DNA of 33,635 nt from Verrucomicrobiota bacterium. Lineage in GTDB: Bacteria > Verrucomicrobiota > Verrucomicrobiia > Chthoniobacterales > JAFAMB01. The DNA lies in the NCBI GenBank assembly GCA_019239825.1, contig JAFAZK010000222.1, positions 1-33,635 on the forward strand. The letters are read 5' to 3'. Each line of letters opens with the position of its first letter. The first letter of the stretch is position 1. Shown here one piece after another: positions 25,956 to 32,526 of the stretch. A program made the translations under genes and the position numbers. The notes below the pieces were generated by a model. The model saw nothing but the letters and a program-made list of their open reading frames with translations, did not search any database and was not told the DNA's origin.

Positions 25956-26157
25956 AAAACCGCGAATGGAGACGAATAGGGTAGAACAACCGCAGATGGA
26001 CGCAGACTTGGGCAGATAGCGGCGGCCACGAACCGAAAGCAGCCCACCCCAAGGAATTTACCTGCGCTATCTACGGTTAAGTTCTTTAACCCTTTATTCG
26101 CCTTCATTCGTGCCCATTCGCGGTTTAAATTCGTGTCCATTCGCGGTCGTTTTCCGG
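25956..26157. repeat. Junction inverted repeat, CGCGAATGG dialect, copy 2
   Basis: The left arm AACCGCGAATGGAGACGAAT with CCGCAGATGGACGCAGAC (25956-26008) faces a right arm (26064-26157) with TATTCGCCTTCATTCG, CCCATTCGCGGTTT and GTCCATTCGCGG. The loop may be a shortened relative of the cores at 17649-17728 and 30077-30154. The right arm overlaps the 3' end of the GlxA-type gene and encodes its last residues. Confidence 0.85.
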
Positions 26158-27107
26158 AAATGGGATGGCGATTGGCCGAAAGTAGTGGTCCACAATCGCC
26201 GAAAATGACGGACATCGGCAAAACCGCAGCGTTCGGCGACGACCTCAAGAGTTAAACGATGATCGCGCATCAGGCTGGCCGCCATTTCCAGACGCACTTT
26301 CTGTTGGTACTGCAGAGGAGTCAGGCCGGTATTGGCTCTGAATGCTCTTGTGAGCGTCGACTCACTCATAGCCGCAAGAGAAGCCAGCCGGGCCAACGGG
26401 GCAGCCTCAGCCGGATGTTCATTTAACCAATCCTGTACCCGGTGCACACCGGAATGCAGGTGCGCTCGATAATCGAGGAAAACGTTCAACTGATGATGCG
26501 CTCCCGAACGGCGGAAATAGACCACCAGATCTCGCGCAACCCGCGCGGTCATTTGCGCCCCATGGTCTTGTTCTAAGAACGAAAGAGCCAGATCAATCCC
26601 GGAAGCAATCCCGGCGCTGGTGGTCACACCGCTATCCTGGACGAAAAGGACGTTATCCAACACTTCCGCGTTTGGATAACGACGTTGCAGTTCTTTTACG
26701 CAAGACCAATGCGTGGTGCAGCGGCGGCCATTCAATAGTCCGGCCTCTCCCAAACCGAATGCGCCGGAGCAGACTGAAGCGACGCTAGCGCCCGTTTGAT
26801 GAGCAATTTGTAGATAAGCGCGCTGGGTCTTTGTCAATACATCGCTTCGGGTACGCCCTTTCCAGCGCACGCCCGGAACGATGACCAGATCGTTCCGGTC
26901 CAATTCATTTGCCGGAATCACAGGTCCGAACCCGGTTAAGGAAAGCCCCGCCGCGCTCGGGATTAGAGGCGATGCACCGATGAAGTGTAGCCCGTAGTTG
27001 CAGCCGCAGCCGTTGGCCGAATCGAATGTTTGCACCGGGCCTGCCAAATCCAATAAATGAACACCCGGCGCGAGAACAAAAATAACCCGTCGCTTCGCCG
27101 GCTTCAT
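26094..27107 (-). CDS. GlxA-type transcriptional regulator (DJ-1/PfpI + AraC)
   Basis: A 337-residue regulator. The N-terminal class-I amidotransferase-like domain (residues about 5-185) has FVLAPGVHLLDLAGPVQTFD and SVCSGAFGLGEAGLL with Cys113 at the nucleophile-elbow site. A C-terminal AraC/XylS double helix-turn-helix (about 220-320) has LASLAAMSESTLTRAFRAN, GLTPLQYQQKVRLEMA and ERCGFADVRHFRRLW. Such proteins typically activate catabolic operons for amines or similar compounds. The last 18 or so residues (TTANGHEFKPRMGTNEGE) are junction-repeat sequence, a likely neutral extension. The start ATG 27107 overlaps the isochorismatase stop by an ATGA, so the two genes are translationally coupled and cotranscribed. 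Confidence 0.92.
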   Translation of the reverse strand: MKPAKRRVIFVLAPGVHLLDLAGPVQTFDSANGCGCNYGLHFIGASPLIPSAAGLSLTGFGPVIPANELDRNDLVIVPGVRWKGRTRSDVLTKTQRAYLQIAHQTGASVASVCSGAFGLGEAGLLNGRRCTTHWSCVKELQRRYPNAEVLDNVLFVQDSGVTTSAGIASGIDLALSFLEQDHGAQMTARVARDLVVYFRRSGAHHQLNVFLDYRAHLHSGVHRVQDWLNEHPAEAAPLARLASLAAMSESTLTRAFRANTGLTPLQYQQKVRLEMAASLMRDHRLTLEVVAERCGFADVRHFRRLWTTTFGQSPSHFRKTTANGHEFKPRMGTNEGE

Positions 27108-27736
27108 CTTGTCATCGCGAGCTCCTTTGACGGTTGCTTGCTCAGCGAGTCCAAAACTCCCTGAGTGGAGACGATGTTGGCGAATCGGCCAGCCAACGCA
27201 TATTCGGTCCGTCGTACTACTTCCTCGGTTGAGAGTTCCGGTCCACCGGCCCAGTGAGGAATGGCAAAGCTCAAAGTGGCGTCGGTCACAAAATCGACCT
27301 GATAGCCCCGGTCATAGGCGTCGCGAGTTGTGGTCTCGCAGCATTGCTCAGTCTGGATGCCAGTCACGGTAAGACGATTAATCTGCCACTGGGTAAGCCG
27401 GCGAGCTAAGTCTGTACTCGCAAACACGCTGATGGTCGTTTTCTGAAGAACCAGTTCATCCGGCCTCGGAGCCACGAAATCCATGAACTGATAAAGAGGC
27501 GATCCCGGATTGAAATGGCTCTCTGGTCTAGAATTCTGGTGGAGCACGAAAACGATCGGCAGGTCGGCGTTCCGGTAAGCTTCGATCAATTCGGCTACAT
27601 TCGATTCGAAGGCAGGATTATTGCGGGTTGCCCAGGTAGTCGCATCGCCCTTGAACGAATCTTGAACATCAATAACCAACAGGACTGATTTGGGCACATG
27701 CGTAGATACATCATCATGAGAGGTTGAGCTAGTCAT
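27104..27736 (-). CDS. Isochorismatase-family cysteine hydrolase
   Basis: A 210-residue cytosolic hydrolase of the isochorismatase fold (also nicotinamidase-like). The expected triad is visible: Asp23 in VLLVIDVQDSF, Lys99 in VLQKTTISVF and the nucleophile Cys132 in GIQTEQCCETTTRDA. The substrate could be an amide or a carbamoyl compound; it cannot be deduced. The gene overlaps the GlxA-type regulator gene by ATGA and lies upstream of it on the same strand, so the regulator may control its own enzyme or a related pathway. The start ATG 27736 is supported by the following conserved strand at residue 18. Confidence 0.92.
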   Translation of the reverse strand: MTSSTSHDDVSTHVPKSVLLVIDVQDSFKGDATTWATRNNPAFESNVAELIEAYRNADLPIVFVLHQNSRPESHFNPGSPLYQFMDFVAPRPDELVLQKTTISVFASTDLARRLTQWQINRLTVTGIQTEQCCETTTRDAYDRGYQVDFVTDATLSFAIPHWAGGPELSTEEVVRRTEYALAGRFANIVSTQGVLDSLSKQPSKELAMTR

Positions 27737-28064
27737 AACCCGAGATTAAGCGACGAGACGCTGCTCAACCAGGGTCGATCTAATCCAAAATCGGACGGAT
27801 CCAGGCAAACGGAAAAACCAACCACGAATGCACACGAATCGGAACAGTGAATGGACACGAATAAAAAGCAAAACGCAGATAAGGCCGTTTTTGACGGATC
27901 TGTGTTAGCTATCTCTAGTATCAAAACGCAATTTGCTTCGTCTCTCGGCAAAGATGTAGGCAAAATCACATTCACAAGGGGGGCTGGCCACGCATTCCCC
28001 CCAAACGGAATTATCTGCGTCGGTCTGCCGTTTGGTTTTTATTCGTGTCCATTCGCGGTTGTTC
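27737..28064. repeat. Junction inverted repeat, CGCGAATGG dialect, copy 3, with inner hairpin
   Basis: The left arm (27816-27882) has CCACGAATGCACACGAATC, GTGAATGGACACGAATAAA and AACGCAGATAA. The right arm (28011-28064) replies with TTATCTGCGTCGGTC, TTTATTCGTGTCCATTCG and CGGTTG. A GGGGGG/CCCCCC hairpin lies in the loop near 27978-28003. Promoter DNA for the isochorismatase operon should be in the rest of this 328-bp gap; none is assigned. Confidence 0.85.
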
Positions 28065-28694
28065 TTACGGGTTTGGTCCCGGGCAATTATCGCTCAGATG
28101 GTTGAGGTTCTCGTGGTCTTGAGCAAAGGTAATCGGGCCGTTCTCGGCCGGGATTCGCAAGATATCAATACGGTCATACTCACTCCCTGGCCAATCGGGT
28201 ACTTGCTTCGGGTTGCCGCCCTTCAGCTGGACGAGATCCTTGACCATCTGATTGAGGAAACGGTGCTCCCAAACAACAAAAATGACCTGCCCGAGCCGTT
28301 GGGGACCTAACAACTCGGTTTCAAGGTCCTTGATCTGATCATAATGATAGTCGCAACTGACCGGCATCCCTAGCTGAATCGCGGTCGGTTCGATTGTGGC
28401 CAACGGACGCAGATAATCAAAAGCGCCCGCCGGGTCGTGAACTTTCCCCGTCGGATCGGGGGCGTAGATTTGGTCCGGTTTACCAAACTTCGATGTTAGA
28501 ACCGCCGGAAGCGCCAGCGCCCGATTCAATCCCCGACAGCTTATTTGGCCCAGACCGGCCACCGGCTTTTCCGCGTGACGAATGAAAATAATGGTTTCTA
28601 CCTTGGCATCCGTGGATTTAGCCGCCTGTTGAGTTTGGCCGGATAACCGAGGCACCAACGCAAGCACCAGTGAAAGTGCGCACAATGTCCGCAT
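28065..28694 (-). CDS. Secreted histidine-phosphatase-superfamily protein
   Basis: A 209-residue exported protein. An N-terminal signal peptide (MRTLCALSLVLALVPRLSGQ, cleavage after about residue 20) is followed by ETIIFIRHAEKP with the catalytic His40 in the RHAEKP motif of histidine phosphatases. FVVWEHRFLNQMV may hold the second histidine (EHR in place of the usual GH). Substrate unknown; superfamily members act on phosphate monoesters, sugar or nucleotide phosphates. The ATG 28694 is chosen over TTG 28700. The stop TAA (28065-28067) directly touches the AACCGCGAATGG repeat arm. Confidence 0.85.
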   Translation of the reverse strand: MRTLCALSLVLALVPRLSGQTQQAAKSTDAKVETIIFIRHAEKPVAGLGQISCRGLNRALALPAVLTSKFGKPDQIYAPDPTGKVHDPAGAFDYLRPLATIEPTAIQLGMPVSCDYHYDQIKDLETELLGPQRLGQVIFVVWEHRFLNQMVKDLVQLKGGNPKQVPDWPGSEYDRIDILRIPAENGPITFAQDHENLNHLSDNCPGPNP

Positions 28695-28700
28695 ACCCAA

Positions 28701-28805
28701 AGTAATCCGTAATCAGTGACTCAGTAATCAGTTTTCGAAGAAAAGGAATCAGTAAAATCACTGACTACTGATTCACTGGTTACTGATAACTGATTACTGA
28801 TTACT
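28701..28805. repeat. Junction inverted repeat, CAGTAATCAGTGA dialect (second copy)
   Basis: The left arm AGTAATCCGTAATCAGTGAC (28701-28720) continues to 28735. The right arm (28757-28805) has TCACTGACTACTGATTC, GGTTACTGATAACTG and ATTACTGATTACT. The arms are imperfect. It lies 7 bp upstream of the phosphatase ATG (28694) on the minus strand. Same dialect as 6453-6587. Confidence 0.88.
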
Positions 28806-28872
28806 CGTGACGGTCATGGGACTAGAATAGGCCCGGCGTGCTGACCGTCCCCAGCATCCGAGTGAAGCACCT

Positions 28873-28907
28873 GAAAAAGTACCGCCAGGTCCCTGTGGAC
28901 CTGGCGG
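28873..28907 (-). terminator. Rho-independent terminator (minus strand)
   Basis: An 11-bp perfect stem (CCGCCAGGTCC / GGACCTGGCGG, 28882-28892 and 28897-28907) with a 4-base loop is followed on the minus strand by TACTTTTTC. It is the clearest canonical intrinsic terminator in the window. It should end minus-strand transcripts coming from the CHAT-like gene or from a small RNA in 28908-29187. No T-run exists on the + side. Confidence 0.85.
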
Positions 28908-29187
28908 CAACTACACCTTCGCTCTGTTGAAGTTCCTAGATTGAACTGAGCGCAGTATTCCCGATTCTAGCTCGACCCTCGACCAGTTTATGACCAGAGG
29001 CCAAAATCCTATGTGAGAGGTGAAAAGGGTGGGTCACTCTTCACTGGTGGGACGAGGCTACCCAACGGACTAAGCGATATTTCGAAGCCTCTGACATTTA
29101 CCTAGCCTGCGGCACGGTTAGGCAGAGAAATGCGGCTTTTGGTGTCCTTCGGGAGCCTAGCCCCACCCGCGAGTCAGACGCTCGTCC

Positions 29188-29994
29188 CTACCTCGTCCAA
29201 CGCCCACCGGCCGAGCTCAGCACCGGCACAATACCATTCAGCGCATCCTCGCGGTTCGAATAGTCCACCTTCCCGACAGCTCCGATCATCGGCACGCCGG
29301 TAGCAGCCCGGAATCTTTGGCTCATACCTTCTCCCGTATAACAGCCCCAGCTCTTTACATAGGCGCCAGGAGCAAATAATCCTCGATGCAGCTCCGCCAG
29401 CTGGTTCTCATGGAGCAAAGATTTGGAGCTGTTACCCACTTGGTTCGAATAGTCGAACATGAACGCATCCTGGTTCGAGTGACCAAAATACTCGAAGTCG
29501 GCAATTTTTATCTGCCGTCTTGGTTTTCCATTGTTCAGATATCGAATCACGTCATCGCCGTTTTCGATCGGGACCAAGTTGAGCTGGTAGGCATCTCGGA
29601 CCGAATAAATTAGCGGGATCAGGTCCCGTTTTTCTTGGGCGGAACGAGAGCGATAACCGTCCAGATAAATCAACATCGTGACCGTCGCCGACGGGTTGTC
29701 TTTGACAACCGGCTTCAACTCCTGGAGCCGAGTGCGGGCGGCGCGCACGAAACATCCCCAGTAATTGTCATGGGGCTGCTCGCGAAACTGTTCCCAGAGA
29801 TGCAATGACGGCCCGCCGCAAAGGAGAATGTATTCATAGGGATGCCGGGCGTCGGCTACGGGAACGGACGGCGGCGGTGACCCTACCTGGCCCCGCGCTA
29901 TCCCGGACACCACAAGAAGAAAGTGAAAGGTGAGAAGTGAGAGGCGATTAGTGATTGGTGATTGGCTGAGCCAGAAAGAACGAGCGAGTTTCAT
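29188..29994 (-). CDS. Secreted protein with caspase/CHAT-like His-Cys pattern
   Basis: A 268-residue protein not matching a family I can name. A signal peptide ends about residue 35 (SGIARGQVG). Downstream, a hydrophobic strand leads to His172 in DFEYFGHSNQDAFMFDYS and another to Cys218 in AYVKSWGCYTGEGMSQRF, followed by GVPMIGAVGKVDYS. This order (strand-GH, strand-xCxTG, then G-hG) matches the clan CD fold of caspases, gingipains and CHAT peptidases; activity is inferred, not shown. Residues about 8-25 of the signal peptide are encoded by TCTCACTTC-dialect repeat DNA (29921-29970). The start ATG 29994 is chosen because the longer frame translates another repeat. A terminator lies about 280 bp downstream. 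Confidence 0.65.
   Translation of the reverse strand: MKLARSFWLSQSPITNRLSLLTFHFLLVVSGIARGQVGSPPPSVPVADARHPYEYILLCGGPSLHLWEQFREQPHDNYWGCFVRAARTRLQELKPVVKDNPSATVTMLIYLDGYRSRSAQEKRDLIPLIYSVRDAYQLNLVPIENGDDVIRYLNNGKPRRQIKIADFEYFGHSNQDAFMFDYSNQVGNSSKSLLHENQLAELHRGLFAPGAYVKSWGCYTGEGMSQRFRAATGVPMIGAVGKVDYSNREDALNGIVPVLSSAGGRWTR
29921..29970. repeat. GTGAGAAGTGAGAGG tract inside coding sequence
   Basis: Degenerate units AAGTGAAAGG, TGAGAAGTGAGAGG and TGATTGGTGATTGG form the reverse of the TCTCACTTC tract found at 5061-5110. Read on the minus strand, it encodes residues about 9-25 of the CHAT-like protein's signal peptide. Confidence 0.8.
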
Positions 29995-30009
29995 CCCGAG
30001 AAGTGGATT

Positions 30010-30204
30010 GAACCACGAATGAACCCGAATTGACACGAAGAATTCAACCGCAGGCGGACGCAGATTTGCCCGGATAATTTTCTTTGGAGAATGGAACTCC
30101 TGCCTGGTTAACCCACCAAAACGCGCTAGCCGAGTTTCGCGTGGCGTGTTTCCATCAGACTCATCTGCGGTTGTCCTCTAGTTTATTCGCGTCCATTCGC
30201 GGTT
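30010..30204. repeat. Junction inverted repeat, CGCGAATGG dialect, copy 4
   Basis: The left arm (30010-30072) has AACCACGAATGAACCCG, TTGACACGAAGAATTC and AACCGCAGGCGGACGCAG. The right arm (30160-30204) has CATCTGCGGTTG and TTTATTCGCGTCCATTCGCGG. Its core 30077-30154 is homologous to the reverse complement of 17649-17728 (about 70 percent identity by eye). The lipoprotein stop (30203-30205) sits on the arm. Confidence 0.9.
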
Positions 30205-30799
30205 AAGGGTTCGCGGACGTCGGTTGCGAGCCGCCTCTTTGCCAGCCAATGAACATTTGGCGGTCGCGAATGAAATAGGGAGACCAGATCGGATCTGGAT
30301 TCGCGGAAACCAATTCAGCCCGTTTTAGGACAAATTCAGCGCAGAACCTGCCACTGGAGGCATCATAAATTTGATCTCCTGAAAAGTTCCCGTAAAGCCG
30401 GTATTCGCTTCCGTTGTCAGACCCGAGCTGGTTGCGGGCGCGATCCGGCGCAAATTGAAATTTTTCATTTAAGATAACGAGTTTAGCCGTCTTCCAGCTC
30501 TGTCTTGGGGAACGTACATACCCCCAGATCGCGAAGGGCGGCGCAAAGACTCGGCGACCAATATAAAAATCCCCAACTGGTTCAGCGGCAATCTGTTGGG
30601 CGACGGCGGGAGACTCCATCAGCGACGCAGCTTGCGGAGGAGTCGCGCAACCGGCCAAAAGCAGCACCAACGCAGACAGCGAAAGGGCGAATGAGTGAGT
30701 GGGCGAATGGATGAGTCGGCTTTCGAGCCAGCGCACGAATCGGGTTCTGTGATCAAACAAACTCAATCGATGAAGGATCGCGAAACGACGGCAAAACAT
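30203..30799 (-). CDS. Putative lipoprotein of unknown function
   Basis: A 198-residue protein with a lipobox LLLAGC at Cys51, preceded by hydrophobic SFALSLSALVLLL, so it is most likely a periplasm-facing lipoprotein. The n-region is unusually long (about 40 residues) if ATG 30799 is used; a downstream GTG or TTG start would be more typical. The mature part begins ATPPQAASLMESPAVAQQ and has a Trp/Tyr/Arg-rich core (FYIGRRVFAPPFAIWGYVRSP, RFCAEFVLKRAELV). I do not recognise it. Residues around 31-45 (HSPTHSFALSLSA) are coded by CATTCGCCC/CACTCACTC-type repeated DNA. The stop TAA directly abuts the CGCGAATGG repeat. Confidence 0.65.
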   Translation of the reverse strand: MFCRRFAILHRLSLFDHRTRFVRWLESRLIHSPTHSFALSLSALVLLLAGCATPPQAASLMESPAVAQQIAAEPVGDFYIGRRVFAPPFAIWGYVRSPRQSWKTAKLVILNEKFQFAPDRARNQLGSDNGSEYRLYGNFSGDQIYDASSGRFCAEFVLKRAELVSANPDPIWSPYFIRDRQMFIGWQRGGSQPTSANP

Positions 30800-30852
30800 G
30801 GACTAGAGCCGAAGAGATAGCCCGCCTCGGTGAAAAAAGCGCGTCCATTTTT

Positions 30853-30883
30853 GCCCAATATGGGCTTTTGAGTTGCAAAGCCC
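30853..30883 (+). promoter_or_regulatory. Two alternative hairpins in the rplS leader
   Basis: GCCCA-ATA-TGGGC (30853-30865) and GGGCTTT-loop-AAAGCCC (30862-30883) share GGGC at 30862-30865, so they cannot form together. They lie 50-80 bases before the rplS ATG. Ribosomal protein operons often have autoregulatory leaders, so a switch is possible; this is inference from the sequence only. Confidence 0.4.
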
Positions 30884-30932
30884 GGAGGGGCAGCTATCTA
30901 TTCGGTCCACCAAAACCGGGAGTGCCCGCGCT

Positions 30933-31313
30933 ATGAACATTATTCAGAAGATTGAGAAAGAGCAGTTTAAGCCTGAAATTGCCCCATTCCGGGTGGGCGA
31001 CACCGTCAAGGTCCATACGAGGGTGGTTGAAGGAGATAAAGAAAGAATTCAGCTTTTCAGCGGGATCGTGATCGGCAGACGCGGATCCGGTTTAAATGCC
31101 TTTTTTACCGTGCGCAGAATTTCCTATGGCGAAGGCGTCGAGCGCATGTTTCCACTGCACTCCCCGCGAATCGCCAAAATTGAAGTTGAGCGCCAGGGTA
31201 ATGTCCGTCGCGCGAAACTCAACTATCTCAGAAGCCGCAAAGGCAAACAAGCCGTCACGGTGAAAGAGAAGACGCAAGCCTCGTCGGTGAAAGAAACGGC
31301 GCAGGCCTCTTAA
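30933..31313 (+). CDS. rplS: 50S ribosomal protein L19
   Basis: A 126-residue protein of the large ribosomal subunit, located at the interface with the 30S subunit. Sequence is typical: [71 protein letters not shown] and [11 protein letters not shown]. The C-terminal 20 or so residues ([16 protein letters not shown]) are an extra Lys/Ala/Ser-rich tail that repeats a KE(K/T)xQAS unit. The start ATG 30933 is the family start; upstream codons from 30873 are rejected. GGGAG upstream is a usable Shine-Dalgarno. No trmD or rimM neighbour is present on either side, unlike the common rpsP-rimM-trmD-rplS order. Confidence 0.97.
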   Translation: MNIIQKIEKEQFKPEIAPFRVGDTVKVHTRVVEGDKERIQLFSGIVIGRRGSGLNAFFTVRRISYGEGVERMFPLHSPRIAKIEVERQGNVRRAKLNYLRSRKGKQAVTVKEKTQASSVKETAQAS

Positions 31314-31695
31314 GCCGAACGGCCAAACGAGCCGAGACGGCCAATCAATGCGCGGCGCCCTGCAGGGGAGCCGCTTTATCGTGCGCCAGTCTTAGGCACG
31401 TGTTTGAAAGACTGCGTTCGCCTTACCGAGACGTGTGATTACGAGGCGGCTGCTAGTGTACCATAACCTCTGGGCTGTGCTGTTGTTCTGCTATCGACAA
31501 TCCGGACGTCAGTCTGTAAATCCGCACGCTGAGACGTTCGCGGGAGCCGCCTGCTGAACAAACGCGAAGCAACTCCACGCGTTTCTGGCCGATCATACGA
31601 TGGGTTTAGCGACAATTAAAAGCGGCTCCCCAAGGCCCAAACGCGTCTATTCGCCCCGTCGCCCATTTGCCGGTGCGTCGTTCACCCCATCGCCT
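31314..31695. repeat. Gene-free spacer with GGAGCCGC repeat, copy 4
   Basis: About 380 bp between convergent rplS and the SDR gene. It holds CTGCAGGGGAGCCGCTTT (31360-31377), TTCGCGGGAGCCGCCTGC (31537-31554) and TTAAAAGCGGCTCCCCAAGG (31616-31635). The first and third boxes are an inverted pair. No coding frame is convincing. A transcription terminator for rplS is expected but not identified. Confidence 0.6.
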
Positions 31696-32469
31696 TTACT
31701 CAAACCCGCCGCGCGATCGAAGGATCTGGCCTGTGATCCAGGCACCATCCGGTCCGGCAAGGAACGCAATCAAACGAGCGGCGTCCTCTGGTTGACCAAG
31801 ACGCCCGAGAGCAAATCGGCTTAGCAGCTTTTGTTGAAGATCCGGGGTCATTGAGCCGGAATCGGTAGGCCCAGGGTCAACCGCATTGACGGTAATACCC
31901 AGATGTCCCACTTCGGCCGCGAAGGTTATGGTGAAGGCATCCAACCCTGCTTTCGTCGCGGCATAGCCAAGTTGTCCGCGCATCGATCCCAACATTTGTC
32001 CTGAGGTCATTGAGATTACTCGGCACGCGCCCTTTCCGGCGAATCGGCGGACAAACTCAAGGCTTAACAAAATAGGCGCCCGGGTATTAATCGCGTAATT
32101 GCTATCAAGCATCCCTCCATCCAAGGTCTCGATCGAGTCAGCGGCCCAAAAACAGGCATTGTTAACCAGAATATGAGCAACATTGAATCGAACTTGGACC
32201 GCGTCCCACAGCTTCTGCGACGCTTCACGGAGCGACAGATCAAGAGCGATCCATTCCGCTTCGACACCCAACTCCCGCAGTTCGCTGACCACCAGAGGTT
32301 GCTCTAGCTCATCAGGTCTCCAAGACTCTTCATCGTCAAATTCAGGCCATCCGGTCAGAAAGAGATTGGCGCCTTGCCGCGCCAGCTCCCGAGAGATCGC
32401 CGCTCCGATGCCTTTAGCCCTGCTAACACCGGTAACCACCGCCACCTTTCCAGCCAAAGCACCTTTCAT
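31696..32469 (-). CDS. Short-chain dehydrogenase/reductase
   Basis: A 257-residue cytosolic oxidoreductase of the SDR family. The Rossmann nucleotide-binding motif is in KVAVVTGVSRAKGIGAAI (TGxxxxxGIG), the NNA motif in HILVNNACFW, and the catalytic residues are Ser156, Tyr169 and Lys173 (SMTSGQ and GYAATKAG). It ends near GAWITGQILRSRGG, typical of 3-ketoacyl-ACP-reductase-like members. Coenzyme and substrate are unknown; the acidic insert WPEFDDEESWRPDELE near residue 41 is unusual. The start ATG 32469 is used, not TTG 32505, because MKGALAGKVAVVTG is a standard SDR opening. It is the second gene after the DeoR-type regulator on the same strand. Confidence 0.91.
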   Translation of the reverse strand: MKGALAGKVAVVTGVSRAKGIGAAISRELARQGANLFLTGWPEFDDEESWRPDELEQPLVVSELRELGVEAEWIALDLSLREASQKLWDAVQVRFNVAHILVNNACFWAADSIETLDGGMLDSNYAINTRAPILLSLEFVRRFAGKGACRVISMTSGQMLGSMRGQLGYAATKAGLDAFTITFAAEVGHLGITVNAVDPGPTDSGSMTPDLQQKLLSRFALGRLGQPEDAARLIAFLAGPDGAWITGQILRSRGGFE

Positions 32470-32526
32470 CGCCACAGCATTTACACGAGCACCGGCCAAG
32501 GTCAAAGAGTGGGCATACTCGCTCCC

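Larger units (their letters stand above)
28695..29187. other. Long gene-free block with repeat, terminator and unknown core
   Basis: About 490 bp without a supported gene. Going right: the CAGTAATCAGTGA-dialect inverted repeat (28701-28805), a strong minus-strand intrinsic terminator (28873-28907), then 28908-29187. The last part is unlike the window's repeats and contains small stems, for example CCTAGCC/GGTTAGG (29101-29120). A structured 3' untranslated region of the CHAT-like gene, or an independent small RNA on the minus strand, would both fit; I recognise no known RNA family. Confidence 0.45.

Noticed and set aside
28908..29187. tmRNA, RNase P, SRP or 6S RNA gene
   Set aside because: I looked for the conserved motifs of these RNAs on both strands and did not find them.
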